From: Teratosphaeria epicoccoides
Lineage: Eukaryota; Ascomycota; Dothideomycetes; Mycosphaerellales; Teratosphaeriaceae
Assembly: GCA_021401465.1 (NCBI GenBank)
Contig: JADDMT010000012.1
Span: forward strand, 310,001 to 374,000
Direction of reading: 5' to 3'
DNA: 64,000 bases
In this document: positions 52,930 to 64,000 of the stretch, piece after piece
Layout of the letters: every line of letters starts with the position of its first letter
Position numbering within the stretch: the first letter of the stretch is position 1
Notes under the pieces: generated by a model
Database searches by the model: none
What the model was told of the DNA's origin: nothing
The model's input: only the letters and a program-made list of their open reading frames with translations
Position numbers and translations under genes: made by a program

Positions 52930-55900
52930 CCGCTTCTGTGGCGACACCGGGCGATGTCCACGCCCACCTGCACAGAGTCTTGTCCGCCCAAGCACCAAGC
53001 TTAAGGACGAACCATATGGCCACATCCGCCCTCGAAGAAGACGAATCGAGCCTTTGGTCTTCCGGCACAGATGTTTTCGATCGTAACTCGACGAGTGTAT
53101 CTGAATATACCGAACACTGGGGCAAGGACTCGAATGGCAATTGGCAGCGATACGGCTCTTCTGAGTCCGCCACCAGTACAGGCATAACATCTGTGTGCTC
53201 ATCTGTCGCTGCCGATTCTCAGCTGACAAACCACGGGTATCAACAAAGCCCTTCCAAAAAGCGAATGTCTGATGGGACGATCAAGCAAGCATCGCTGGCA
53301 TCAGCAGCTCATGCACTCATCGGCCCGCCATTGCCCAGCTCAGCCAGTCCAGTTGCTCCGGACAGCGTCGAGATCATCAAAGTTGCACCAAAAAAGCGAG
53401 GCAGACCTCCAAAAGATCGATCCGCCGCGGCGTCACAACCGTCAATGGCCAAGGCTGGAGCCACGAAGAAGCTGCGCAGAGCGTCTGCCATATCAAAACT
53501 ACAAGGTCAAGTTCGGCCTCGTTCAGCACTCCCTACATCATTGCCAAAAGACGAATTCGCTGCTCAATGCATCGAAGCCGCTCACGCATCCAGGCTGGAT
53601 CCGTACGCGCTGCATCCGGGCGAGCACGATCTCTTGAGTAACCAGCTCATGAACAAGGAAGTAACCGTGTACCTCAACATTCGCAATGCGATCCTTCGTC
53701 TCTGGGTGCAAAACCCGCTGTGTGCGGTAATAGTGGAAGAAGCGGCCGGTTGCGCAAAGGAGGGTCGATTTTATGGCCTGGCTGAAGTCGCGTACAAATG
53801 GCTTGTGCGCCATGGCTATATCAACTTTGGCTGTGTTGAGATTCCACGAGATCCTCTGCTATCCACAAAAGCAATGCAGCAGGTCAAACAGCGGACCGTT
53901 CTCGTCATTGGAGCAGGTGTGGCCGGGCTGACCACTGCGCGGCAACTCGAAGGCCTTTTTGCTCACGCTTCAGAATCATGGACCGATGCTGGCGAGCGTC
54001 CGCCACGCGTCATAGTTGTTGAAGGCAGGAAGCGGATAGGAGGGCGTGTATACTCTAAGCCTCTGCGCAGCCAAGTCAAGGACAGCTTGCCCGACGGTTT
54101 GCGAAACACTGCAGAAATGGGCGCCATGATCATCACCGGCTTTGATCACGGCAACCCATTGAATACAGTTGTACGCGGCCAACTCGGCCTTCGGTACCAT
54201 ATGCTCACGGATGAGCTAACCATTTACGACACGGATGGCCAACCCGTAGACGAAGAGCGGGATATTATCAACACGGAGCTGTATACGGACATTACAGACC
54301 GGGCCGGCGAATATCGTGCTGAGCCCCAGCAACAGCCAACTTTAAAGGGTGACGAAGAGCTCATAGACCGGGCCAGAGATCCAGCGGCCGATGGATTCGA
54401 GCATTTCCAGGTGGAACCGTTATTTCCAGTCGATAACATGAAGCACCGTAAACCTATCACGAAAAGAGGTCGTCGCAAGAACGCACCACCGGGTACCGAG
54501 AAGCTGACCGGCAGGAGTCGCGTGATCGAGGAAAGCGTCGCCACGACACACAGTGCAGCCCGAGCAGCAAAAACCATGGGTTGGGAGCTAAGAGACGGAA
54601 TCGCAAAAAATCAATCAATAACACTCCACAAAGTGGCCAACGCGAGCTCGCATCCAACGCTCGGCGCCGTAATGGACGAGGCTATACGACAATACCAAGG
54701 ATTGGTCGACATCACACCACATGACATGCGGCTACTCAATTGGCATCATGCGAATTTGGAGTACGCCAATGCAGCGCCAGTGTCCTCGCTGAGCTTGTCC
54801 GGCCATGATCAAGACACTGGAAATGAATTCGAGGGAGCTCATTCCGAAGTCATCGGTGGATATACGCAAGTGCCTCAAGGGCTGATGAACCTTCCTACCA
54901 AGCTTGATGTGCGCTTCGATTTCAAGGTGGACAGCATTCACTACAACGAAGACGACGATCCGGAGCTCAGTACCAAAATTGTTAGCACCGAAGGCGAGGT
55001 CATCGAAGCCGACGAAGTCGTCATCACCGCGCCGTTAGGTGTCTTGAAGAGGAATGACATTGACTTTGATCCTCCGCTGCCCAGCTGGAAACGCGGTGCT
55101 ATCAGCCGCATGGGCTTTGGGTTGCTCAACAAGGTGAGTCGCCTGGTATACTTCGGTCGACGCAGTAGCTGATATCTGGCAGTTGATTCTCCTGTACGAC
55201 GAGCCATTCTGGGAAGATGACCGCGACATGTTTGGGCTACTGAATGAGGCCGAGATCAAAGGCAGTCTCAATCCCGCCGATTATGCTGCAAAGAGAGGAC
55301 GGTTCTATTTGATATGGAACTGCTCCAAGATCTGTGGCCGGCCGATGCTGGTAGCACTAATGGCAGGGCACTCCGCGTACGAGGCAGAACATACAGAAAC
55401 ATCACTCCTGCTCCGCGACATAAACAATCGACTGCGGAAGACGTTCGCGCCGAAGACTGTTCCCGCTCCGCTGGAAGTCATTGTCACACGATGGAAGCAG
55501 GATGAGTTCACAAGAGGTACATACTCGTATGTTGGACCCGATACGAAGCCGGGTGACTACGACCTGATGGCTAAGCCGGTTGGGAATCTGCATTTTGCTG
55601 GCGAAGCGACCTGTGGCACTCATCCGGCTACCGTTCACGGTGCCCTACTATCTGGACTGCGCGTTGCCGCGGAGGTAATGGACAGTATGGTCGGACCAAT
55701 CAACCTTCCTGACCCGCTTGTGCTACCACCTTCGATCAAGACCGAAAACTCTGTTCAACACGTCGCGCCGGCGCCGATGGTGGTCAGCCACGTTGCACCC
55801 GCACCAGCTGCCGGTCCTCTACCTCCCGCGATCCAATCAGACGATGGGGTTGCAATTAAGCAAGAGTATGATACACTGCCGCTGTACGTGCCTCCATCGC

Positions 55901-56448
55901 AACCAATTCAGGCCAAGAAATTTGTCGGCCCACCCAAGCAATCGGTTTGCGCCGGTGATGACTCCTTCTGGGTCTCAGCGGCCGACTTCGACGCCGCCGA
56001 CCTCAACTACGAAGCCGGTGTTATTGGTGCTATTCTGGGCAAACTCGGTGACCGTCCTGTGAAGCCCAAACGCCCTGGCGTGAACCCCTTCCTTCTCTGG
56101 ACCAAAGCCAAGTGGGACGAATGTAAAGCGCATTGCAGTACCGAGAAGTCGGAGGCTGGGCGAGACAACATTCGACAAACCCTCGGTCGGTGGTGGAAGG
56201 CAGCGAGCGAGGATGTTAAGAGACCGTATCAAGAGGAGAGTCTGAAGGCGCAGGCTGAGGCGGATGTGGCGCAGAAGGAGTATGAGAAGGAGAGCCAGCA
56301 ATGGGACGTGGAAGCCAAGAGAATACGAATGGAGTATGCAAGGACGCACCCGCCGCCGATGAAGCTTGGCGGGTGTGGGACGGGCACGGTGGGTGTGAGT
56401 AGGAGGAAGACCAATGTCAGTAACTGTGTCGTGCTGGATCATACATAG
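52926..56448 (+). CDS. LSD1: LSD1-type lysine demethylase (SWIRM, amine oxidase, HMG box)
   Basis: Two exons, 52926-55133 and 55183-56448, with a 49-nt intron (GTGAGT donor, GGCAG acceptor), 1157 residues. It is an FAD-dependent nuclear enzyme that demethylates histone H3 lysines. Domains in order: disordered N-terminus with an AT-hook-like KKRGRPPKD (about residue 160); SWIRM near 205-315 (EHDLLSNQLMNKEVTVYLNI, LAEVAYKWLVRHGYINFG); the FAD site TVLVIGAGVAGLTTARQLEG; EGRKRIGGRVYS; a charged insert in the oxidase domain; VVITAPLGVLKR; the flavin-contacting Lys in MGFGLLNK, which is the last codon before the intron; and FAGEATCGTHPATVHGALLSG. An HMG box lies near the end (PKRPGVNPFLLWTKAKWDE, RQTLGRWWKAASEDVKRPYQ). 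The HMG box distinguishes the fungal form from animal LSD1. Confidence 0.93.
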
Positions 56449-57757
56449 GGATCTTGCTGGGAGTATCCCGCATTGCAGGGACGGACGGGACCTGCGGCGG
56501 ATCCAGCGGACGCGCGACGCAGCTGTCAGTGTTGGCAGGCAAATGCGAGAGTAGTATATAGGCAATCCACACCAGAATCAATGTTGGACTAGCGTACCGT
56601 ACGGATAGCACGAAGCCTGCCGTCATTAGACGCGACGCAGAAGTTCCATGTCTTCCATTGCAATAGCGATGCTGTTTGCATCTCAAATTTGCGCTTTCGA
56701 GGCCAGCCTGCGGAACCTGCACACATCCTGATTCCTCTGCTAGAGTTGCCATTTGCAGCCTTCTGCCCGACCTGCCAATTCTCGGGGGAAGGACACTGCG
56801 CGGTCTCGACCACCGCGATCTCCTGCCCCAATGCTGAGCAAGAAATTGTCTGAAGCAACAGTAGCACTTGCGCACCAACCCGCTGTTCAATACCTCCCTG
56901 GGGCGATGAAACCTGCAAACCCGTTCCAGACCTCGCCCTGCGGCCTGGAGCCTGCATATTCCTCCAACCGATGCCTTGGTTTGAGTTCGCACCATCGCTC
57001 CGCACCACGTGCGTTAATATGTCATCACTTCGATGTGGCATGTGGTCGCAAAAGGCGCGACCTCCGATTGTTACCTTACCACTGTCTTGACAACTGCAGC
57101 TGCACAGGCAATTCCGCCCCCCCCCCCCGGTCACTGTGCCGACCTTGCTCGCCGGTGTGTACACATAAGGACCGAGCAGGTGACGAATGCGTCATCCCTC
57201 TGAATGTGTCCGAGGGGAACCTCCACACGCCTCCAGCTCCCGTAGCAGTAGTACAGCGACTCGCTTCGGATCGCCGTTCTGCGCCGCACAATCAATATCA
57301 CCCCGCTGTACTACCATTTGCCGTCTTCGTAGGCCATAGAACTCTTACGTCGAAGGCGCTTGCACCGCGCGCGTGACCCTCTTAAATCGACGAAATCAAC
57401 GATACAGCCAAATATCATAATTTTTGGCAAGCCGAGCCGGCTGAGACACAACTCATATACATTGAGAGACAGCCGCAACTGCACACATTGATTGACCTGG
57501 ACTCGGACTCACCGAGGTACCGGCGCATCACTGCACCGAGCGCTGGCATCACACTGCTACCGTGGTCTTGGGCAATCGGCAAGCAATGGGCAGACTCAAT
57601 GATTGAAAGAGCCCGCCCGCACGGAAAAGACATCTCTGGAGGACCAGTTGGGGGAGCAGCCGCCGGGTTAACAGCCGATGGGCGACAGCGGCGACGGCGG
57701 ACCACACCACAAGGCGCCGTCCTCCCGTAGAGGCGCTGTCAGGCGCGTCAGGTCACC
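56449..57757. other. Intergenic, no supported gene
   Basis: About 1.3 kb including a long C homopolymer near 57117-57130. Two overlapping minus-strand frames (56417-56995 and 56589-57164) are of gene-like length but share the same DNA in different frames, carry no domain and are not called. Confidence 0.4.
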
Positions 57758-60061
57758 ATGTCCTTCTTTGGCAAGCTGAAGGGCAGCGGAGAGTCGAAGG
57801 AGGCCAAGATTGCTGCGGCGCAAAAGAAAGCCGACCCAAATACGCCAGTCCTGACGCCATTGGAGAAGCACCTGGCCGATGCGACTGGTCCTGTGCAACC
57901 GGATGGCAGCGACAAGTTCTTTGGGTTCGAAAATTACGGTTCGACATGGTAGGTTCTCTTGCGGCGCATTCGTCCCCCGAAACACACTCGTAAGCCTCGC
58001 GGGAGCTGACTACTAAAATTCAGCTATTGCAACTCGATAATACAGTGTCTATACTACTCCGCGCCATTCCGAGAACGTGTCCTGAACTTCCCCCCGAAAG
58101 AACTCTTGGACAAATTATCAGAAGAGCGAGCACACACGGCGCAGAACGGTGCACCCAATGGTAAGCCGGTATTGCCTCGAAGTACAAGCTCGACTCCATA
58201 CCCGAATCCAACGTCTCCAGCACGCAAACCGTTCGTACCACAGTCGCCTGGGTCAGGCGTCAAGGCAGATGAGGGCAGAGATTCACCAGATGGCAGGAAG
58301 AAGCTTGCGTTAGCAGCAGGGCCAGTGTTGGAAATGACTTACGGCAACTCGAACAACTATGGCATGGACGAGTCCTTGTTTACATCGCTGAAGGATATCT
58401 TTGAGGCGATATTAGGCAATCAGAGCCGGATTGGAGTTGTGAGTCCTCACAAGTTCCTGGAAATCTTGAGAAGGGAGAATGAGATGTTCAGATCGGCGAT
58501 GCACCAGGATGCGCATGAGTTTTTGAATCTGCTGTTGAACCAAGTGGTCGACAATGTAGAACTGTTTGCAAAACAGCATCCGCAGCTACTGGAGTCAGTT
58601 CAGGGCAATGGTAGTGCGCCGGAAAAAGCACTGCCGGCGGCCATGTCGAACGCGATCACTGGTGCACACCCGGATGTCAACGGCATCGACACACATTGGG
58701 TGCATGATTTGTTCGAAGGCTTGTTGACATCAGAGACGCGGTGTCTGACCTGCGAGAACACGTCGCAACGAGACGAGGCTTTCCTTGACCTGTCTGTCGA
58801 CTTAGCACCGCACACATCGGTCACATCGTGCTTACGGAAATTCTCCGAAGAGGAGATGCTGTGCGAGCGCAACAAGTTCCACTGCGACAACTGCGGAGGA
58901 TTACAGGAAGCGGAGAAACGGATGAAGATTAAGCGCTTACCACGGATTCTGGCATTGCATCTGAAGCGCTTCAAATACACCGAGGACCTGCAGCGCTTAC
59001 AGAAGCTGTTTCACAAGGTGCAGTATCCTTTCCACCTACGACTATTCAATACCACCGAGGATGCCGAAGACCCAGACAGGCTATACGAGCTGTACGCAGT
59101 GGTTGTACATATAGGAGGTGGACCGTATCACGGCCACTATGTGAGCATCGTCAAGACACAGGATCGAGGATGGCTCCTTTTTGATGACGAGTTGGTGGAA
59201 CCGGTCGAGAAAGCCTACGTGCTCAGCTTCTTTGGCGGCGAGCCTGTGCCCGGCGTCCAGGATGCACGACAACTTGCTTGCGCTTACGTGCTGTTCTACC
59301 AGGAGACAACCATGGAAGCAATGCTTCGGGAGCAAGCGATGGAAGGCCAACGTCCAATGGAGAATCGTGTGTCCGAGGAGACTGCAAAGGACGGCGCGAC
59401 AGCCAGCAAAGCCGATCTGCGACAAACGCTAACGACAGCGGCCACACCAAACATGGAAGAACTGGAGCATATGGAAGCGCTAGTCCATGCCAGGACTGCA
59501 CCGCTGCTCAATGTGCATGCAGACGCGCTGCCTGTGCGCCCGCACTTAGGGCACCTCCACACCGCGCCAATGTCGCCCAAAGCCGAGAGGAGCAAGAAGG
59601 ATCTCAAAGCAGACGCAAAAGCCGAGGAGAAAGCACGGAAGCTGCGTGAGAAAGAGCAGCAGAAGGAGCTGGAGGAGAAGCGCCGGGCTGCGTCTGCCAG
59701 GCGCATGGAAGCCTACCGACAGCGCGAAGAAGAGCTCAAGCGCGTAATGGAGGAATCGAAGCAGACGGCTGCTGTGGAAGCCAAAGTGCGTGGAGATGTC
59801 CAAGCACCGCAAGAGAGGACAGGCGGGCTGGCTAGGTTCACGCACGGTAGTATGAGTTTGAGAGGCAAGCCAAGGCTTTTCGGCAAGGACAAGGATGAGA
59901 AGGTCCCTCCCGTACCGCAGGGCGGGGCTATATCAGCTGCGCGCGAGAGCGCGCCGGCAGAGGAGCCAGGGCCTGGTCGTCTAGAGAGGAGTAAGACAAC
60001 GACTGAAAAGGTCAAGCAGAGGTTCAGCTTGGGACGAAAGAAGAGTACGCCGTTGCTGTGA
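57758..60061 (+). CDS. creB: Ubiquitin carboxyl-terminal hydrolase, CreB / USP12-46 type
   Basis: Two exons, 57758-57948 and 58024-60061, with a 75-nt intron (GTAGGT donor, ATTCAG acceptor), 742 residues. CreB with its WD40 partner CreC removes ubiquitin from regulators and permeases in carbon catabolite repression in Aspergillus; yeast UBP9/13 are relatives. The catalytic Cys box (FGFENYGSTCYCNSIIQCLY) exists only after splicing, because the Cys codon is split TG/C by the intron. Further marks are the Asp/Gln region MHQDAHEFLNLLLNQVVDN, a zinc pair (CLTCENT, CDNCGG), LPRILALHLKRFKY, and the His box GPYHGHYVSIVKTQDRGWLL with FDDELVEPV. A Pro/Ser insert is near residue 100. The C-terminal ~150 residues are a Lys/Glu coiled coil (EEKARKLREKEQQKELEEKR) followed by a basic tail, as in CreB. 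Confidence 0.92.
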
Positions 60062-60650
60062 TGGACGCCTGCTATTGGATATCACATCGAACGATCTCGT
60101 ACTCCGTGCGTGATGAAGCATTTTGTCGCGTGGTAGCTGGCTTGTGCATACTTCAGCGGGATGGGCTGTGATGAACATGTCATGATAGACGGCGGCGGCG
60201 TCCTGCATTTTGTCCTCCCCTCGTGAGGGAGTCAGCTGCGCGAGAAAGCACAAGATCATGTTTCTTGCAATGGCGTCAATGGTCATGGGCGCACAGCTCG
60301 TCTGTAGATGTTCTGGTTCCCGGGCGGATGTTGTATCATAGGTTCCCGACATGGACACACCCTCGACGTCCCTCCATCTTGCGCATGCTTCTCCTTTCCC
60401 GGCGATCTGCTCCCCCGTTACAATGCCCTCGTTCTGGCCTGTCACGCTTGCAGGTCCGGGTCTCTGTACTGGAGGCCTTGTCGTCCTGAGTGGTCGTTAG
60501 GGAGTGACTTCATGGGCTGGTCGCTCTTTCTGCGGACCGTCCTGGCGACCTGCCACCTGCTACAACGCCCGATGCGCGTAGAGCGGGCGTGTGCGTGTTA
60601 TCTTGCAACATCGTCTTGCAATATCGTGATGCTGTCGCTCGTCCCATCCC
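60062..60650. other. Convergent 3' region CreB / YOS1
   Basis: About 590 bp containing both 3' ends. Short frames only. Confidence 0.4.
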
Positions 60651-61026
60651 TCAACCGAACGCAATCGACCACAGTATTATGAGCAGATTGATGAAGATCA
60701 ATGGAACTTTGCTTGCGCGTCAGCCACTTGCCAAATGCGCACTGCCCTATTCCCACACGTACACCTCATCAATGTCCTCACTGAAGTTATGAGGTTGATG
60801 ATCTTCGATCTTGTGCTGGTCTGGTCCTGCATGCCGCCGAACGACGGCTCTTGCTGGCTCGAGCCCCAGCCTATGCGCGCGAGGAATCGGTCTTCGGACA
60901 GGACGGCGACGGCGTTGACGAGCAGGATGGAGACTGATGTGCGCATCTGTTGGCTCGTGTGCATGGAAGTGCTGGGCTGGGCATACCTTGAAAGAGACCG
61001 CCGAAGGAGAGGATGAAGGTCGCCAT
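60651..61026 (-). CDS. YOS1: ER-to-Golgi transport protein Yos1
   Basis: Three exons: 61026-60987, 60933-60763 and 60706-60651, introns of 53 and 56 nt, 88 residues. Yos1 is a small protein with two membrane helices that works with Yip1 and Yif1 in COPII vesicles (human IER3IP1). The first helix is split by intron 1 (FILSFGGLFQ, then SILLVNAVAVLSEDRFLARI, the diagnostic segment). The loop GMQDQTSTRSKIINLITSVRTLM follows, and intron 2 (GTACGT donor, CTGAC branch) leads to FPLIFINLLIILWSIAFG, the second helix, and stop. Without splicing the conserved ends are lost. It is divergent from ALG12 with 190 bp between start codons; both act in the early secretory pathway. Confidence 0.92.
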
Positions 61027-61216
61027 GCCGATGCCTATGTGAGCCTTGTGCAGGCTTCTGGATGCGACGGTCGTGCTGGAGGGATGCGTGACGGGCCGCT
61101 GAGGGTATGTTATGTGTGTGAGAGGATTCGCGGGCGCAAGTTGTCAAGCCTCACTGGCCACAGCATTGCTGGCCCCGCCCAATCAGCTTGCCTGTCACCA
61201 GACACATCAACATTCA
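61027..61216. promoter_or_regulatory. Shared divergent promoter region YOS1 / ALG12
   Basis: 190 bp separate the divergent start codons of two early-secretory-pathway genes. Coordinated expression is inferred from spacing and theme only. Confidence 0.5.
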
Positions 61217-63029
61217 ATGTCGCTTTCGGATCCTCGTTACACCTGGCGCGTACTGGAATCGGGGGCTGCTCGCCAGCAGGGCCTCCACCCGACTGACATG
61301 CTGCGATGTGTCGGTAAGAGACGCGTGGACTGCATTTTGCACCAACTGCTCGACTGACCACTTCTTCGCAGAGGATGTGGGCACTTGTGTCCTGTTATGG
61401 GCCGTCATGCTGCTACATCTACTGGTCGCGCCTTACACCAAAGTCGAGGAATCATTCAACATGCAAGCGACTCACGACATCTTGACCTATGGCGTTCCAC
61501 TGCGCAACTCCTCTCATGTGCTGGCCAAGTACGATCATGTCTCCTTCCCAGGATCGGTGCCCAGGACTTTCGTTGGCTCACTTGTACTGGCGGGCACCAC
61601 AGCTCTGCTCGGCCCATTGAGGCTTCTTGCACGGATCGACACCGTCCAGATCGCGGCTCGGGGACTTCTAGGCACTACAAACATCCTGGCACTTTACCTT
61701 GTCAAGAAAGCCGTCGACACGGCGTTCGGCAAGACGGCTGGGCGCTGGTACGCTCTCCTTCAGGCCAGCCAATTTCACGTCATGTTCTATGCGTCCAGAA
61801 CGCTTCCGAACATGTTCGCGTTCTCCATCACAACGGTGGCTCTCAGCAATCTCATCCTAGTCAAGTCGGTCACGTCTAAATCGCCCAGGAGTGCGAAAAG
61901 GAGAAGGCTGGCGCTATACCTTCTGACGGTAGCCAGCATCATCTTTCGCTCCGAGATAGCAATCCTATTGGCTGCGGAGTCGTTGCTCCTGCTGGCCCGT
62001 CAGAGGTCGTCCCTCACTCAGGAGATAAGACCAGCAGGTGTGGTCGGCGCAGCCATCGGCTTGGCCGCTACGATCTCTACAGACTCATTTTTCTGGCAAA
62101 AGTTTCCTCTGTGGCCAGAGTGGGTCGGATTCTATTACAACACGATTCTTGGCAAGTCGTCGGAATGGGGCACGAGTCCTTTCCACTTCTACTTCATTGA
62201 TGCTCTGCCACGGCTGATGCTGAATCCGATGACATACTTAGCATGCATCCCGCTAGCTCTGGCCACCAAAGCGACGCAACAGACAAGCCAAGACATCTTG
62301 GTCCCGCACGGTGTGTTCATCCTGCTGTACAGCATCTTGCCGCACAAAGAGTGGCGGTTCATCATTTATAGCATTCCGGCCTTCACTGCCATCGCATCCG
62401 CTGGTGCGGCGTGGGTCTGGACCCGACGATCCAAAGCTCTTCTATACAGAACGCTGAGCCTTGCGCTTGTGGTTTCAACCGCGGCCTCGTGCATTGTCAG
62501 TCTTGGACTCCTGTACATCTCCAGCCTCAACTACGCAGGAGGCGAGGCATTGTATGCCTTGCACAAGATGACCAAGGCTGAGAGCAACATCCCGAAGCGA
62601 ATTTATTTGGACAATCTCGCATGTCAAACTGGCGTCACTCGATTTCAGCAGATCAGGCCTACCTGGTTGTACGACAAGACTGAAGACGAGGAACTTCTAT
62701 TAGATCCGATGTTCTGGCAGCAGTTCGACTACGTGATCGCAGAGCATCCCGAAAGAGTCATAGGCAGCTGGCAGCCCATGCACGTCGTGAAGGGCTTTGC
62801 AGGTCTGCACATCAAGCCTGAAGACGCAGACGAGCTACTCCCGGTGCCCGCACCTCTACATGACCGGGTCTTTGGCTCATCTTTAGCAAGGATGCAGAAC
62901 CTTTATAATGATATTGCGCACACGTTACGAAATCAAGTCACGAGAGGCTATTGGCCTACCGTGAAGACAGCTCCGAAACTGCAGATACTGCGCAAAGAAC
63001 CACTGCCTGTTATTCAAGACTTTACGTAA
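61217..63029 (+). CDS. ALG12: Dol-P-Man:Man7GlcNAc2-PP-Dol alpha-1,6-mannosyltransferase Alg12
   Basis: Two exons, 61217-61313 and 61372-63029, with a 58-nt intron (GTAAGA donor, CTGAC branch, TCGCAG acceptor), 584 residues. Alg12 adds the eighth mannose to the lipid-linked oligosaccharide in the ER lumen (GT22 family). The luminal loop after helix 1 carries the family hallmark YTKVEESFNMQATHD. Others are SFPGSVPRTF, FHVMFYASRTLPNMFAFSIT, KSSEWGTSPFHFYFIDALPR and LPHKEWRFIIYSIPAF, with about ten to twelve hydrophobic helices. The first exon supplies a short polar N-terminus (MSLSDPRYTWRV); without it the frame has no suitable ATG before helix 1. Its last 16 coding bases overlap the end of the convergent glyoxalase-like gene. 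Confidence 0.94.
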
Positions 63030-63575
63030 TTCGATACTCTGCCATTCGATCAGTGCCAGAACGCTGCGCTGTGCTGGAGCGACGTACTCAATCAGGTTAC
63101 CGTCCGGATCCCGCGTGTACACGCTTCGTAGCTCTCCAAGAGCACCGGTACGATCAACGATCTTGCCTCCTTCAAGGATCTGGTCATATCAGCCAGAGCA
63201 TCCCGTAAGTGCGCAGTCGCATATTACCTCTAAGCCTGCGCCTTGCCATGACTTGTGCACCTCTTCGACCGGATGGTCGGTGATGAAGCACAAGTCTTCG
63301 CTGCCTGGCTGGACTTGCCCGGCTTTGGGCTCGAATTCACGCCCGGACAGATGGAGATTCAGCTTCTGATTGCCGAAAGAGAGAGCATGTCTGCATCAAT
63401 CTTGTCAACATCATTATAGAGCAATCGCGCGGTTGACAGACCTTTCATCGCCCTTGGACACGAACTTCTCGTGCTTCATGCCCAATCGTGTTGTGTAGAA
63501 CTCCACGGTCTTGGGGATGCTTCTTACAGTCAGGACAACATGGTCGATGGCCTTGACGGCGAATGGTGCGGCCAT
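63014..63575 (-). CDS. Glyoxalase/bleomycin-resistance (VOC) family protein
   Basis: Four exons: 63575-63442, 63390-63228, 63179-63088 and 63038-63014, introns of 51, 48 and 49 nt, 137 residues. VOC proteins bind a metal with His/Glu residues in paired beta-alpha-beta-beta-beta modules. Visible are AIDHVVLTVRSIPKTVEFYT (first metal His), LSFGNQKLNLH, DLCFITD, EGGKIVDRTGALGELRSVYT and RDPDGNLIEVSNYV with the Glu ligand. The last exon is only 25 nt; it is needed for the conserved IEVSNYV end, while reading through gives a non-conserved tail. The family holds dioxygenases, glyoxalases and resistance proteins, and relatives of this exact type are uncharacterised virulence-like VOC proteins. Its stop lies inside the ALG12 coding end. 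Confidence 0.88.
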
Positions 63576-64000
63576 GTCGTGTCAACGCCCTCGACAAGTC
63601 ACCACTAGCCAGATATACACCAATGCAAAAATATGGCTGATGTGAGTTGTCACCCTGCGGAGTCGGCGATGCAGCGTAAAGTGCTTCTCGAAGTGTGGGG
63701 AGAGCCAGAAGGTTCAGGTCATTTTTCACTTATATTCCTGGATGACGTCCAAGGCTGAAGAAACTAGACAGCTGCTAAAGGCACATCTCCAATCTGCCGT
63801 CTCCGCTAGTGGCCACCCGCGCGTGAGCTGGAAGTAGGACGCCTGCCATCAATAGGCATCCTGGTATCCTCCACCCTCGATTAGCAGTCAACTAATCGCT
63901 TGCCGCTTACTCACCTCAATCGCCATGACCTGGTGCCTTAGCATTTGCGACCGCTTGTTCTTCTTGGTCATTGGCCAGCAAAACGCCCGACAGAAGCGCT
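63576..64000. other. Window end, possible partial gene on the minus strand
   Basis: About 425 bp. At the right edge the minus strand has open frames (for example a Lys/Arg-rich one, with GAG followed by a GTGAGT donor near 63913 and an ACCAG acceptor near 63867), so the 3' end of a gene may enter from the right. A short plus-strand frame with ATG at about 63741 is also present. Neither can be confirmed. Confidence 0.25.

Noticed and set aside
56417..57164. Two overlapping minus-strand frames of about 190 residues
   Set aside because: They use the same DNA in different frames, neither has a domain, and one overlaps the demethylase 3' end.
1..64000. Transposons, CRISPR arrays, heterokaryon-incompatibility or other conflict systems
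   Set aside because: I looked for transposase and reverse-transcriptase motifs, terminal repeats, spacer arrays and NACHT/HET/ankyrin segments and recognised none.

Overview
The window is nuclear DNA of a filamentous ascomycete (Pezizomycotina; a Dothideomycete of the Mycosphaerellales/Capnodiales type is my best guess, an inference from gene style only). The evidence is genes with short GT-AG introns (about 48-80 nt, CTGAC/CTAAC-like branch sites), monocistronic genes on both strands, fungus-specific families (rhodopsin-domain membrane protein, DUF4336, RTC4, GMC alcohol oxidase, CreB deubiquitinase, SWIRM-amine oxidase-HMG demethylase) and small secreted cysteine-rich proteins. I see no plasmid, phage, CRISPR, rRNA or tRNA, and no recognisable intact transposon.

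Layout. 1-10 kb is gene-poor: the 3' end of a coiled-coil gene, a candidate small secreted Cys-rich protein (591-884), a rhodopsin-domain membrane protein (2397-3754), then two adjacent decayed genes on the minus strand, an alcohol-oxidase-like GMC oxidoreductase (6332-7436) and an S9 dipeptidyl-peptidase (7604-9193). 10-21 kb is housekeeping: amidase, ENV7/STK16-type kinase, RRN3, a small Ala/Pro/Lys-rich protein, and a Ste20-group kinase whose N-terminal joint is unclear. 24-31 kb: CDC1/TED1-like metallophosphoesterase with an overlapping uORF, an F-box-like protein, and the divergent pair CMC2 / prefoldin subunit 2. 33-39.6 kb: the CCAAT-binding subunit HapC/NF-YB, a second F-box-like protein, a DUF4336 protein and COQ6. 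39.8-42 kb is accessory: a convincing 6-Cys secreted protein split over three exons, a 27-bp minisatellite and a frame-broken SnoaL-like gene. 42-64 kb: membrane-anchored GDSL/CE16 esterase, unknown protein, NTR2-like, RTC4, mL53, a double PHD protein, the LSD1-type demethylase, CreB-type deubiquitinase, YOS1, ALG12 and a glyoxalase-fold protein whose coding end overlaps that of ALG12.

The genes do not form one pathway or a metabolite cluster. Themes recur: transcription and chromatin (RRN3, HapC, NTR2, LSD1-type, PHD, CreB), early secretory pathway and glycan assembly (YOS1, ALG12, CDC1-like) and mitochondria (CMC2, COQ6, mL53). Several pairs are divergent over only 190-260 bp (CMC2/prefoldin 2, NTR2/RTC4, YOS1/ALG12, DUF4336/COQ6) and probably share promoters. 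Gene models below were spliced by eye using reading frame, conserved motifs and splice signals; no search or alignment was run.
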